Assembly (NCBI GenBank): GCA_001799285.1
Contig: MGTD01000064.1
Location: 1 to 64,000, forward strand
Reading direction: 5' to 3'
From: Deltaproteobacteria bacterium RIFOXYD12_FULL_56_24
GTDB lineage: Bacteria > Desulfobacterota > Desulfobulbia > Desulfobulbales > Desulfurivibrionaceae
Length of the DNA stretch: 64,000 bases
Position numbers and translations under genes: made by a program. This document shows positions 25,763-35,665 of this stretch, piece after piece (the first letter of the stretch is position 1; every line of letters starts with the position of its first letter). The notes under the pieces are model-generated. The model was not told where the DNA came from and did not search any database. It saw only the letters and a program-made list of their open reading frames with translations.

Positions 25763-27100
25763 ATGAAAAAAAATGCCCCACCCCCCAGGGAGTATCCATT
25801 CAGACAGTCTCTAAGCCTTTTTATCGCCCCCCCCCTCACCGTCTTGATCCTTACCGGGCAGGCCTTGGCCTCCGGCTACCGGGTGCCGGAGCAGTCCTTA
25901 AACTCCGTGGCCACCGCGAGCGCTTCCATTGCCGCGGTGGATGGAGCGGACAGCGCCTACTTCAATCCGGCGGCAATGAGCTGGCTGGACAAGGAACGCT
26001 GGCACGGGGAGGCCGACCTCCTTTACATCAACCTGCCCCACATCACCTATACCGACCACACTTCCCCTGCCAGAAACGGCTCCTCCAAAACGGAGGAGTT
26101 TCTTCTGCCCGCAGTGCATACCGTGTCGCCGGAATTCAACGGGATGCGCTTTGGCTTTTCCCTCGCCTACCCGGCGGGACTTAGCAAACGCTGGCCAGCC
26201 CCCTTCCCCAAAACATTCTCCGAAGACTTTACCCTGCGGGTGATCGAGGCCAACCCGAGCCTGTCTTACAAGCTCAGCGACACCCTGGCAATCGCCGGGG
26301 GGCTTCGCCTGCTCAAGGCTTCCGGCAAGGTGCAGAGCAACGGCACCATCATCGCGGGGCCCGGTCCGGTTTACTCCACCATTTCCAGAACCATGGAGGG
26401 AGATGCCGTGGCCTTCGGCTACAACCTGGCCGCTTCCTGGCACCCCGCGCCCTCCCTGGCCCTAGCCGCCACCTATCGCTCCAAGGTTGACCTGGATCTG
26501 GATGGCGATGCCGCGCTCAGCTCCAGCACCGGATTTTTAGGCAACGGCACCCCTGTCCTCGCCCTGCCGGCCGGTTCCTACTCCGGCCCGGGCGGCGTCT
26601 CGGCCCCGGTGCCGGCGGTGCTGACCCTGGGTGCGGCCTGGATCTTCGGTGCCAGCACCCTGGAGTTTGCCTGGGACCGCACCTTTTGGGACGCCTACCA
26701 GCAGCTCGACTTCACCTACCCCAGCCCTCAGACCCATCCGGTATTGGCCGCCGCCTTCGACAATCCCCTCCCCAAGCGCTGGGCCAAAACCGATGCTTTC
26801 CGCCTCGGCCTGGCCCAGCGGCTGAGCGAAGCCCTCACCCTGCGCCTCGGCTTTGCCATTGACGGCAACCCGGTGCCCGACGACACCCTGGGCTTCGAGC
26901 TGCCCGACGCCGATGGCCGCACCTATGCCGGCGGCTTGCGCTATCGGGTCAACGACCGTCTGGACGCTGGTTTTGCCTATCTTTACACCGACAAGAAAAC
27001 CAGAAGCGTTGACCAGACCGCCACCGGCGGCAGCCTCAACGGCACCTTCACCGGCACCGCGGCCCACATGCTCGCCCTGGGGCTGAGCGGCCGCTTTTGA
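25763..27100 (+). CDS. FadL/OmpP1/TodX family outer-membrane transporter
   Basis: The family forms 14-stranded outer-membrane barrels that take up long-chain fatty acids or hydrocarbons. A signal peptide ending QALA is followed by the family opening SGYRVPEQSLNSVATASASI-type sequence with VDGADSAYFNPAAMSWL (the NPAA motif). Many alternating amphipathic strands follow, and the protein ends in Phe (LGLSGRF) as outer-membrane barrels do. At 445 residues it is full length. ATG 25763 follows AATAGGAGA. The ligand is unknown. Confidence 0.9.
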   Translation: MKKNAPPPREYPFRQSLSLFIAPPLTVLILTGQALASGYRVPEQSLNSVATASASIAAVDGADSAYFNPAAMSWLDKERWHGEADLLYINLPHITYTDHTSPARNGSSKTEEFLLPAVHTVSPEFNGMRFGFSLAYPAGLSKRWPAPFPKTFSEDFTLRVIEANPSLSYKLSDTLAIAGGLRLLKASGKVQSNGTIIAGPGPVYSTISRTMEGDAVAFGYNLAASWHPAPSLALAATYRSKVDLDLDGDAALSSSTGFLGNGTPVLALPAGSYSGPGGVSAPVPAVLTLGAAWIFGASTLEFAWDRTFWDAYQQLDFTYPSPQTHPVLAAAFDNPLPKRWAKTDAFRLGLAQRLSEALTLRLGFAIDGNPVPDDTLGFELPDADGRTYAGGLRYRVNDRLDAGFAYLYTDKKTRSVDQTATGGSLNGTFTGTAAHMLALGLSGRF

Positions 27101-27106
27101 AGCGTA

Positions 27107-27229
27107 ATTCCATTTCTAAATCAAAACGATATTATTGGTAGGAGCGGCTTTAGCCGCGATGTCTTGCGGTTTCGCGGCTAAAGCCGCTCCTACCGTTTCT
27201 TGGTTTCACTATTGAAATAGAAATGGAAT
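27107..27229. repeat. REP-like inverted pair with outer inverted repeat
   Basis: The inner arms are GGTAGGAGCGGCTTTAGCCG (from 27137) and its perfect inverse ending at 27194, separated by 13 bp. The outer arms ATTCCATTTCTA (27107-27118) and TAGAAATGGAAT (27218-27229) are also perfect inverses. TAGGAGCGGCTTTAGCCGCG is a sequence type known from REP elements of pseudomonads and other gammaproteobacteria. It lies between convergent genes and can form a long hairpin, so it may also terminate transcription. Confidence 0.8.
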
Positions 27230-27243
27230 AACAACAGTACGGA

Positions 27244-28365
27244 TCAGTTTATCCCGGCACTCTGCCAAACCACGATCAGCTTGTTCTCCGGAGATTCGTC
27301 CGTACCGGGCGGCGCGCTGATGGCATAAAGATCATCCGGGGTAACAGTCTCCCGCGGCAATAGCCAGCCCACCCCGAAAAGCGAATGGTGCCGGGGCAGG
27401 AGGCCTATATAATGGTGAATGCCCCGATAGCAGTAATAGACGAACTCGGAGCAGGTGAAGCGGTGGTCTTCGATACTGCCGCACTCAAAATCATAGGCCG
27501 AGCCTATCTTCCCGACGGCTGAGACTATGGCGGAGCGCACGGCTTCTTTCCTGGGGATTTCCTCTCTCGTTTCCGTAAGTTTCCGTTGCAGGGCGTATTC
27601 CGGTGTTCCCTCCCGGAGCCGGAATAATTCCTGGTGGCCATCGTCGGGGCAAATCACCTCCGGCAAGCGCAGAATGGCCAACTGGTCGCAACGGCAGAAG
27701 GTCAGAATATCCTCGGCATGCACCCCCTGTCCCATGGAATGAATAACCATCTGCGCACCTGGCTCAAAGAGATTACGCCGCGCCTTCTCTTTCATCTCCT
27801 CAGGCGCACCAAGCCACTGTCCGGCTTCATTCTGCACCCGCAGGTCGGCCGCAGCCAACTTTCTCTCTTTTTCCTCAAGCTTGCCGACATACAAAGCCGC
27901 ATGAGTGAAATTGCCGACCTTGCCTCCTGCCCCTGAGAGTCGGCGGATAAAAAAGCCGTCCACATAGCCGTTGTAGCCCCGCAGAAGAATATCGCCGGGC
28001 ATTAATGCTTCGAGAATGGCGCGGGTATCCTTGCCTTTGATCTGGTAGGCGCCGGGGTTTTCGATCACGCAGGGCGGGAGGCGAAAGGCCTTGAGGGTGC
28101 CTATCCAGGCCATGAAGGCGGCAAAAGGCGAGGGCTGGCCGCGCATCCCCCAGATCAGCGGGACCACGTAGAGCAATAGCAGCCCGAGGCCGTATTTTTT
28201 CGCCAGCAAGGCCGGCCCGGCCACCAGGGCGGCGAAAAAAACGAGCATTGCCGCCAGACCGGCGGCGCACCAGCCCACATACAGCCAGAAGGGAATCCGG
28301 ATCAGGCCGGCAAGAAAGGCATACAAAAGTCTGGCTAAGCCGTTGTAACAAAATAAGGTCGTCAT
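27244..28365 (-). CDS. YiiX-like permuted papain-type cysteine peptidase, membrane-anchored
   Basis: The first 90 residues contain two or three hydrophobic segments (FWLYVGWCAAGLAAMLVFFAAL, GLGLLLLYVVPLIW). The rest resembles the circularly permuted NlpC/P60-like YiiX/YebB fold: GDILLRGYNGYVDGFFIRR, then FTHAALYVG (catalytic His position), and a late TCSEFVYYCYRG with the likely nucleophile Cys. YiiX-like proteins are thought to act on amide or acyl bonds, but substrates are poorly known. It is 373 residues long and stands alone. The phosphoesterase gene lies 121 bp upstream. Confidence 0.72.
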   Translation of the reverse strand: MTTLFCYNGLARLLYAFLAGLIRIPFWLYVGWCAAGLAAMLVFFAALVAGPALLAKKYGLGLLLLYVVPLIWGMRGQPSPFAAFMAWIGTLKAFRLPPCVIENPGAYQIKGKDTRAILEALMPGDILLRGYNGYVDGFFIRRLSGAGGKVGNFTHAALYVGKLEEKERKLAAADLRVQNEAGQWLGAPEEMKEKARRNLFEPGAQMVIHSMGQGVHAEDILTFCRCDQLAILRLPEVICPDDGHQELFRLREGTPEYALQRKLTETREEIPRKEAVRSAIVSAVGKIGSAYDFECGSIEDHRFTCSEFVYYCYRGIHHYIGLLPRHHSLFGVGWLLPRETVTPDDLYAISAPPGTDESPENKLIVVWQSAGIN

Positions 28366-28486
28366 TTGGGTAACCTTAACGGCATAAAGAGCCGTAAACG
28401 AAATGGTCGAGTAGGCAGAGAGTATTTCGTAACGGCTCCTAAACTTTGCATAGGACTCCTCCTGGTTAACAGGTTGAATTGCGGGA

Positions 28487-29335
28487 CTATCCAGGCAGGG
28501 GCAAAAAGCGGGTCTCCCTGGTCATAATGCGGAGGTCTATAATCCGGTAGCGCATTCTGTCCTCCCCTGCTTCGGCGCAGGTGGAAGAACCGCCGTCCAG
28601 GGCGAGAGGGATGCCGTATTTCATGGCTTCGCCGGAGCAGTCCAGGCCATGGTGCATGTGGCCGAAGAGCAGAACTCTCGCTCGATCGCGGACAAGTCGA
28701 GCGAAGGAATGCGCGTCCTTAAGCCGCCGGAAGGGGCGAGTAAGCCCGGCAAACAGATTAAAAAAAAGCCTGCCATCCCCCACATCAGGGCTGACGCTGT
28801 AGCCAAATGAGAAGGGATGGTGATGGAGAAAGATGACTATTTTTTTGCCCAGCAGCTGGTCGCTGTCCAGAAGCGCGTTAAGCCGGGAAAGCTGCGCCAC
28901 TCCTAAAAAACCCTCGGCCAGCAGCCTGGACGGGCCGCGCAGCTCGGCAGCGCTGGAATCCAGACCAATGAAAGCGCAGTCTCCCCGCAGGTACAGGGAA
29001 GGGAACCCCTCCTGCCCGTCCTGAAAAAGATAATCGCCAAAGGCTGCCTGAAAATCCCGGGCTGCCTGCGCGCCCACGGACAGAGAGTCGCCGTAATCAT
29101 GGTTGCCGGGACAAAGCAGCACAGGATAGCCGAAGCCCCGCAGCCGGTCCAGCAAAGCCCGTGCCTCATTCCGGTTGTCGGCGCTGGCGCGGTGAATCAG
29201 GTCGCCGGTATGGACAACCAAGTGGTTTGCCGGATTCAAGGGGTGCCGCCGGGTTAGGTCATCAACGATCATCCCGAAACGCTCCCCAAGACCTTTGTGG
29301 CCGATATGGGTGTCGCTTAAATGGATGATTTTCAT
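28487..29335 (-). CDS. Calcineurin-like metallophosphoesterase
   Basis: The 282-residue protein carries the five metallophosphoesterase motifs in order: LSDTHIGH, HTGDLIHR, CPGNHDYGDS, LHHHPF and FGHMHHG. These bind a two-metal centre. It lacks a signal peptide or membrane span, so it is cytoplasmic. Relatives include cyclic-nucleotide and other phosphodiesterases; the substrate cannot be assigned from sequence. The gap to the YiiX-like gene carries the segment GGCAGAG ... TTTCGTAACGGCTCC, which also occurs near 11554. Confidence 0.85.
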   Translation of the reverse strand: MKIIHLSDTHIGHKGLGERFGMIVDDLTRRHPLNPANHLVVHTGDLIHRASADNRNEARALLDRLRGFGYPVLLCPGNHDYGDSLSVGAQAARDFQAAFGDYLFQDGQEGFPSLYLRGDCAFIGLDSSAAELRGPSRLLAEGFLGVAQLSRLNALLDSDQLLGKKIVIFLHHHPFSFGYSVSPDVGDGRLFFNLFAGLTRPFRRLKDAHSFARLVRDRARVLLFGHMHHGLDCSGEAMKYGIPLALDGGSSTCAEAGEDRMRYRIIDLRIMTRETRFLPLPG

Positions 29336-29447
29336 GCCGACCCTTTTTCCAGTTTGGATTTATTACCACTTTCCTGGCAGGAATAACGCATGTCAAGATA
29401 ATTATTTTGGGAGTGACAAGGGTGTTGGAACTCTGCGGTAACAGCGG

Positions 29448-30179
29448 TCAGCTTTCCGTCTTCAGCATCCCTTTAAACGGGCGACTGATGAGGATCCCTG
29501 CCTCGTACAAACCGAAAAGCGGCACGGCAAGCAGGACAGCGGACAACACATCGCCGGCGGTCAGCAGAAAGGAAAGTACCAGGATTGCGAGATAAAAGTA
29601 TTTCCGCTGCCGGGCAAAGTAACCCTTGGCGACAATCCCGGCCTTGGCGACCATGACCATGAGAAAGGGCACCTCAAAAGCCAGCCCGAAAGCCAGTGAG
29701 GTGCGGGCCACAAAGGTGAGGTAGGCATCAAGCCGGAGCATGGGCTCAAGCTGCTCCCCGGCAAAGCTCAACAAAAAAGAGAGCGTCTCCGGCAGCACCA
29801 CCACATAGGCAAACACCACTCCTCCCGCAAAAAGGGCGGAAGCCCAGAAGACCACCGTTCTCGCCAACCGCCGTTCGTGGCGGTGCAGACCCGGCGCGAT
29901 AAATCTCCACAATTCGTAGCAACAGACCGGAAAACCGGCCATGAGCCCGACCAGCAGGGAAATCTTCAGATAGCTGACAAAGGCTTCGGTGAGGTTGGTA
30001 TAAACGAGTTTCGCCAGAGTCGGGTGCCCCTTGACTAGGGGAACCATCAGAAAACGGACGAGATGTTCGGAAAAGGCGTAGGCGACAAGGGTGCCAACCA
30101 GGATTGCCAGAAAGGCTGTGAGAACCCGGTTCCGCAATTCCCGGAGGTGTCCGGCAAAATGTCCGGCCAGCACCGTCAT
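29448..30179 (-). CDS. tatC: Sec-independent protein translocase TatC
   Basis: The 243-residue TatC has HLRELRNRVL at its N-terminus, the conserved NLTEAFVSYLKISLLVGL loop with the key Glu, YELWRFIAPGLHRHER, FEVPFLMVMVAK and six predicted membrane spans. Its ATG overlaps the tatB stop by 4 bp, which indicates coupled translation. Unlike the copy at 184-935 it is intact and next to a tatA/B-type gene, so this is probably the working Tat locus. Confidence 0.94.
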   Translation of the reverse strand: MTVLAGHFAGHLRELRNRVLTAFLAILVGTLVAYAFSEHLVRFLMVPLVKGHPTLAKLVYTNLTEAFVSYLKISLLVGLMAGFPVCCYELWRFIAPGLHRHERRLARTVVFWASALFAGGVVFAYVVVLPETLSFLLSFAGEQLEPMLRLDAYLTFVARTSLAFGLAFEVPFLMVMVAKAGIVAKGYFARQRKYFYLAILVLSFLLTAGDVLSAVLLAVPLFGLYEAGILISRPFKGMLKTES

Positions 30180-30517
30180 CCCGCCGGCTTCTCTTCTTGG
30201 CCATCGGGTTCGGAGGCTGCCACGGCTGGATTGGAGTCAGGCGGCGACACGGCGTCAATCTCCGCCGCGTCCGGCTCGGGAACCGAGGTGAAAGGCAGAT
30301 TGGGATAGTCATCTCCCAGCTTCCGCTGCCAGGACTCCTGCCCCAGATCATCCTTCATCTCCTCGTGCAGACTCTCCTTAAGACCAATGGCAGTTTTCTT
30401 AAGATCCAGCACCACCCTGGCCATGGACTTCGCCATCTCCGGGAGCTTTTCCGGGCCCACCACGATAAGCGCGACACCCAGGATCAGGATCAACTCAGGA
30501 AGCCCTATACCAAACAT
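30176..30517 (-). CDS. tatB: Twin-arginine translocase TatA/TatB-type subunit
   Basis: The 113-residue product opens MFGIGLPELILILGVALIVV-GPEKLPEMAKSMARVV, a single N-terminal span followed by the Gly-Pro hinge and an amphipathic helix. The rest is an acidic, Pro-rich tail. The length and GPEKLPE hinge favour TatB over TatA. It precedes and overlaps tatC. A second small TatA is not present in the window. Confidence 0.85.
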   Translation of the reverse strand: MFGIGLPELILILGVALIVVGPEKLPEMAKSMARVVLDLKKTAIGLKESLHEEMKDDLGQESWQRKLGDDYPNLPFTSVPEPDAAEIDAVSPPDSNPAVAASEPDGQEEKPAG

Positions 30518-30785
30518 GCCGTTGCCTCAATGTGTCCGCAAAAAATATCCCGTCTGCCGCAAAACCGGCGACGCCTCGCATCCCTCATAGTCAGGGGGCA
30601 ATCTACGGCATTTGCCGCAGGGTGTCAAGACAGGCAACAGTAACAGACAGGCAACCCCCGGAGAGACATCCACCGATTGACTTTTTATTTTCCTTTGGCT
30701 ATGGTGCCTGCTGCTGGACAAGATGACGATGAGAAATTAAGCCACGCCGGCGGCTCACGGATAACCTTTTTTGGGATGATTGCGG

Positions 30786-32255
<1,470 letters not shown>

Positions 32256-32257
<2 letters not shown>

Positions 32258-32293
32258 AGCTGAGTTGAGCAGCTTGTCTGCTCAAACGAAACT
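32256..32293 (+). repeat. Family-A hairpin, left half, at the purA stop
   Basis: AAAGCTGAG, stem TTGAGCAG (32265-32272), loop CTTGT, stem CTGCTCAA (32278-32285), ACGAAAC. The usual following part CTTATGCCCTTTGGGTG is found about 105 bp later, at 32399-32415. The copy may therefore be split by an insertion. The stop codon TAA of purA overlaps its first bases. Confidence 0.65.
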
Positions 32294-32432
32294 GGATGAA
32301 CTCGCAACAACCTGAAAAGTTTACAGGCCCACCACACAAAATAAGACACTTACACATTAATACCCATTGTAATCGTGGTTTTTACGATTTCAACAAACTT
32401 ATGCCCTTTGGGTGTAGGCCGTTGGCCAAAAA

Positions 32433-32471
32433 CAACCCCGTCCGGCTTCAGGCCGAACGGGGTTATTTTTT
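32433..32471 (+). terminator. Intrinsic terminator after purA
   Basis: AACCCCGTCCGGC pairs with GCCGAACGGGGTT around a TTCAG loop with one small bulge, and ATTTTTTTG follows. A-rich sequence on the left side means it could also act on the convergent lipoprotein gene. Confidence 0.8.
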
Positions 32472-32496
32472 TGTTACTTAGCCCGGAGTCAGACCG

Positions 32497-33129
32497 TCAT
32501 CTACTCACCGATTTGGCCCCGGCCATGACCTCGGCCATGTCAAAGGCCACCTGGGCCAGCATGTTTGGCACCACCGGACCTCCCTGCGAAGGCTTAATAT
32601 CTGGAGGATTGAAGGCGGCGACAAAACGAGAGAGGGTACTGCTTTTCGGATAGGCCACGGGCTGATCCATTGATTGCTCGATGTACCAGACAGTATTGCC
32701 GGTATGCACATTGAGCAGCCTGGTGGCCACCTCTACCCTGCCTCCCCCGAACTGGCTGCCTTCCAGAGCGTAGCTGACCTTGCCCGCCAGAACCAGATCG
32801 ACCTTTGCCTTCCGGCCAATGGCCAGGGCTTCCTCGATATCCCGGTAAGGGGCCTCAAGACGAAGTACCTTGGGAAAAGCCTGCTTACCGAGGAGAACAT
32901 CCTTAAAGAGCATGGCCACCCCCTCTCCCTGTTCCCGGTTCATATTGCCGGGCACCTGAAAGGACAACACGCCAACGGTCGCCTCCTGGTAGGTATTCAC
33001 CTCCGGAAAGATAAAGACCACTGGCGAATTCTTCCTGACCTCCACCGGCCGGCTGGCCCAGTTTTTCTGGCCCGGCGCACACCCGGCGAGGAGAAACCCC
33101 ATAAGCACAATCGCTATTACCTTTCGCAT
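32497..33129 (-). CDS. Lipoprotein of the FlgO-like cluster
   Basis: The 210-residue lipoprotein has the lipobox LLAGC (Cys 17). It looks like a CsgG/LpoB-type periplasmic domain: VVFIFPEVNTYQEATVGVLSFQVPG, AIGRKAKVDLVLAGKVSYALEGSQFGGGRVEVATRLLNVHTGNTVW. I cannot assign a precise family. It is the last gene of a minus-strand group with two FlgO-domain proteins and a small lipoprotein, which suggests an outer-membrane role linked to the flagellum. ATG 33129 follows GAGGGGGCCGGG. Confidence 0.65.
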   Translation of the reverse strand: MRKVIAIVLMGFLLAGCAPGQKNWASRPVEVRKNSPVVFIFPEVNTYQEATVGVLSFQVPGNMNREQGEGVAMLFKDVLLGKQAFPKVLRLEAPYRDIEEALAIGRKAKVDLVLAGKVSYALEGSQFGGGRVEVATRLLNVHTGNTVWYIEQSMDQPVAYPKSSTLSRFVAAFNPPDIKPSQGGPVVPNMLAQVAFDMAEVMAGAKSVSR

Positions 33130-33245
33130 CCCGGCCCCCTCAACGTTGTTGAAATCGAAACCAGCTGCGATTTCAACGGTTATTTCTTTGTAACTCTTTA
33201 ATTTTGTCTTACGTACCCGTGACCTTTTTCTTTCTCACGAGTCCG

Positions 33246-33845
33246 TCAGCGCTCACGGACGGAAAGGAAAGCATCGCCGAGGCCGCCTCCTCCTGCCGCG
33301 AGAAGATGATTGATGTTGCGGCTGCGCTGCAGCTCAAGCCCTGCCACGGAAAGCACCTGCTGCGACCCGGCATCGAGCAGTCTGAGATTGAGGATTACTG
33401 TGGTCGGGGTCAGCGAATAAGTGCCGGTGAGAATAGCCGCCGCCTGTTGCTGCTTGGCCAGCAGCCTGGCATCGCGGGTGAGCATCAGTTCGCCCCGGTT
33501 GTCCCGGATGAGAAGCTCCGCGGACTTGCGGATCTCCACCACGCCGAAACCATTGCGAAACAGGCTGGTGGACAGGGCCTCGGTCAGGGTCCGGCCAAAA
33601 CTGGTGGTGGCATAAAGGTTTTCGAGATCAACCACTGTAGTCAGAATCAGCCGCTGGCCGCCCCCGGCGCTGCGCATGCCGGAAATCAACTGCAGGGCCA
33701 GTTCCTCCCCCACTCCGAAAAAATCCGGCGTGACCACCGAGGCAGTGCCGCCGGTCTTAGCCGGAGGCACGCACCCGGCCAAAAGCAGAACCCCGCCGAG
33801 AAGCAACGTCAAACACAACCTGACTGTCTTCCTTGTCTTTTTCAT
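33246..33845 (-). CDS. FlgO-domain lipoprotein
   Basis: The 199-residue protein has lipobox LLAGC and a FlgO-type domain: TVVDLENLYATTSFGRTLTEALSTSLFRNGFGVVEIRKSAELLIRDNRGELMLTRDARLLAKQQQAAAILTGTYS. FlgO proteins of Vibrio are outer-membrane lipoproteins needed for normal flagellar attachment. ATG 33845 overlaps the upstream gene's TGA (ATGA) and follows AAAGGATTG, so it is translationally coupled. It is a shorter paralogue of its neighbour. Confidence 0.8.
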   Translation of the reverse strand: MKKTRKTVRLCLTLLLGGVLLLAGCVPPAKTGGTASVVTPDFFGVGEELALQLISGMRSAGGGQRLILTTVVDLENLYATTSFGRTLTEALSTSLFRNGFGVVEIRKSAELLIRDNRGELMLTRDARLLAKQQQAAAILTGTYSLTPTTVILNLRLLDAGSQQVLSVAGLELQRSRNINHLLAAGGGGLGDAFLSVRER

Positions 33846-34714
33846 GGGCAATCCTTTTTCACCGGAGGTTTTACGGGACGCTTCGCGACAACTTTCTTCG
33901 GCTTCTTTACCGGAGGCGGGGCCGCGATCTGACCCTTTTCCGGGAACTGCCGGATCACGACCGGAGAAGTGCTGGTGGAAGCGGGCATGCTTTCATCGGC
34001 CAGCAGGCTGGCGGTCATCGCGTCAATGGGCAAAACCAGACTGGCGGAGGAAAGAACCCTGTTATCGTCGTTGCGCAACAGTCGGACATTGACAAAAATC
34101 TCCTGGCCGGCCACCGCATAGGTTCCCACCACCACGGCCTGGGCACCCTGCACCTGGCTGAGCTCCTTCAGGCGCCGAGACAAGGCATACTCGCCGTGCT
34201 CCGGACTAATCATCATCTCCTTGGTTTTTCGCACTTCAATCACCTCCAGCCCGCCCTGCTGCAAAGTGGCGAGCAACTGCTCCCCCAGATACCGGCCAAG
34301 AGAAGAAGTGGCATAGAGATTATCAAGACTGACGAAGGTGCTCACCGCCACCACATATTCATCGTCCGCCACCTCGCCGGCATTGGCAATGAGCGCCTTG
34401 CCCATCTGATTGATCTTGGCCTGCAGGGCGACGCCTTGTCCGGCGCTGCCTGCCTGCCCAGAGCCAAAGCCAGACAAAAAGGATTTAGACATGTTATTCG
34501 GCGAGAAAACTCGCGCAGTGCGAAACACATAATCCGGGGGGATCGCATGGGGATAATTATAGAAATAGGGGCGATAGGTCGGCGTGGGACGCTGCCGTTC
34601 CTGAAACAGCCCTCCCTTCTCGGCGTCGTCAGGCAATTGACCTTCATCAGCCAGCACGGGAGTTACGGCACATCCAAAACTCAACAAAACCGCAAATAAT
34701 TGTCTAAGCATCAT
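33842..34714 (-). CDS. FlgO-domain protein with basic Pro-rich tail
   Basis: The 290-residue protein has an N-terminal signal segment (about residues 3-22, with a Cys at the end of the hydrophobic run that could be a weak lipobox). The FlgO domain (about 120-255) has VSTFVSLDNLYATSSLGRYLGEQLL, LEVIEVRKTKEMMISPEHGEYALSRRL and AQAVVVGTYAV. The tail PPPVKKPKKVVAKRPVKPPVKK is basic and proline-rich and could bind peptidoglycan or span periplasm. The start at ATG 34714 is chosen for the AGGGGTGG upstream. It is paralogous to the next gene. Confidence 0.8.
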   Translation of the reverse strand: MMLRQLFAVLLSFGCAVTPVLADEGQLPDDAEKGGLFQERQRPTPTYRPYFYNYPHAIPPDYVFRTARVFSPNNMSKSFLSGFGSGQAGSAGQGVALQAKINQMGKALIANAGEVADDEYVVAVSTFVSLDNLYATSSLGRYLGEQLLATLQQGGLEVIEVRKTKEMMISPEHGEYALSRRLKELSQVQGAQAVVVGTYAVAGQEIFVNVRLLRNDDNRVLSSASLVLPIDAMTASLLADESMPASTSTSPVVIRQFPEKGQIAAPPPVKKPKKVVAKRPVKPPVKKDCP

Positions 34715-34725
34715 TTCCACCCCTG

Positions 34726-34968
34726 TCAGGGATTAAAATTGTAGGCAGGATAGTCCCTCTCGATGCTTCGCCAAGAGAGGCCAAACACCTGAAAAACCAT
34801 GGCCTCATCCGAAGCACCGCCTCGGCCGGGATAGACCACCGGCACCCGCTGACCATCCCCGAACATTGGCGAAGCAAGCCGCATTTCAACCTCAACGAGA
34901 TTGCTGTACATCCCCCCTGAACACCCACAACAACCGATAAGCAACAGGCCTGCCATGATTTTTTGCAT
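34726..34968 (-). CDS. Small lipoprotein, 80 residues
   Basis: The product starts MQKIMAGLLLIGCCGCSGGMYS, a lipoprotein signal with several Cys at the cleavage region, and has about 60 further residues without a recognised domain (GDGQRVPVVYPGRGGASDEA, SWRSIERDYPAYNFNP). ATG 34968 follows CAGGGAGAGAAT. It is the first gene of the FlgO cluster, 11 bp before the next gene. It may be an outer-membrane accessory protein, function unknown. Confidence 0.65.
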   Translation of the reverse strand: MQKIMAGLLLIGCCGCSGGMYSNLVEVEMRLASPMFGDGQRVPVVYPGRGGASDEAMVFQVFGLSWRSIERDYPAYNFNP

Positions 34969-35386
34969 ATTCTCTCCCTGTGGCCCTATTTTGAAAAAAC
35001 AAAATCATCAGGTCAATAAAATGACACTCTTGCTTGCAATCAAATATAGGAATATTTTTCCTGCCCAGCCCTGGATGAAGACCGCAAACCCATGTCCAAT
35101 AAGGAATTTTTTTCTGATCCCATCTCCTCATGCACTGTTTTTCTTCAATCTTGATTTGATTATTAGCATTTTTCATGCCATCGCGACAGGCTTCCCCTGC
35201 GCCTTTCCGAACAGCCTCCCGTGGCGGTTGAATCTCTCCGGGAATTGACATCGTAACCATTTAAATTGCCTGAAAAAAAGATGTCTCCAGAAAAAATGAT
35301 TGCCAAAAAAACGGGATTGATTATACTCTGGCGGTTTATACTAACGCGATATCCAACGGGATATTTCGCACAGGAGGATTTTTATT
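34969..35386. other. Divergent promoter region of the FlgO cluster and rpoZ
   Basis: This AT-rich 418-bp stretch has no convincing gene; the 122-codon minus frame at 34892-35260 has no family or good start. On the minus strand, TTGACC, 17 bp, CAAAAT (between about 35015 and 34985) is a possible sigma-70 promoter for the lipoprotein cluster. The rpoZ promoter is listed separately. Confidence 0.5.
35300..35327 (+). promoter_or_regulatory. Putative sigma-70 promoter of rpoZ-dnaJ-moaC
   Basis: TTGCCA (35300-35305) and TATACT (35322-35327) are separated by 16 bp, each 5 of 6 to consensus. They are 60 bp upstream of the rpoZ start. A second TATACT follows at 35337. Confidence 0.6.
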
Positions 35387-35662
35387 ATGGCACGCATTAC
35401 CGTCGAAGACTGCCTGAGCCAGATAGGCAATGAAAATCGTTTTTCCCTTATCCATCTTGCCATTGAGCGGGTTAAACAGCACCGCAAGGGCGCACCTTTT
35501 CTGGTAAAATGCAAGAATAAGGAGATTGTCTCCACCTTGCGCGAAATTGCCTCCGGCCAAGTGGATTTCACCACCATCAAGAAATTTGTCGCCCCCAAGG
35601 AAGATGCCCCCACCCCGATCGCACAGAAGGGTGACGAGCAACCGGAACAGGTCTCCCTGTAA
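35387..35662 (+). CDS. rpoZ: DNA-directed RNA polymerase omega subunit
   Basis: Omega assists assembly of the beta-prime subunit and binds ppGpp in some bacteria. The 91-residue protein begins MARITVEDCLSQIGNENRFSLIHLAIERVKQHRKG, the standard omega N-terminus, with the EIASGQVDF helix later. ATG 35387 follows AGGAGG. dnaJ begins 3 bp after the stop, so the genes are cotranscribed. Confidence 0.94.
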   Translation: MARITVEDCLSQIGNENRFSLIHLAIERVKQHRKGAPFLVKCKNKEIVSTLREIASGQVDFTTIKKFVAPKEDAPTPIAQKGDEQPEQVSL

Positions 35663-35665
35663 CTA

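Noticed and set aside
34892-35260. 122-codon minus-strand frame upstream of rpoZ
   Set aside because: It overlaps the small lipoprotein gene, has no recognisable domain and spans the divergent promoter region.
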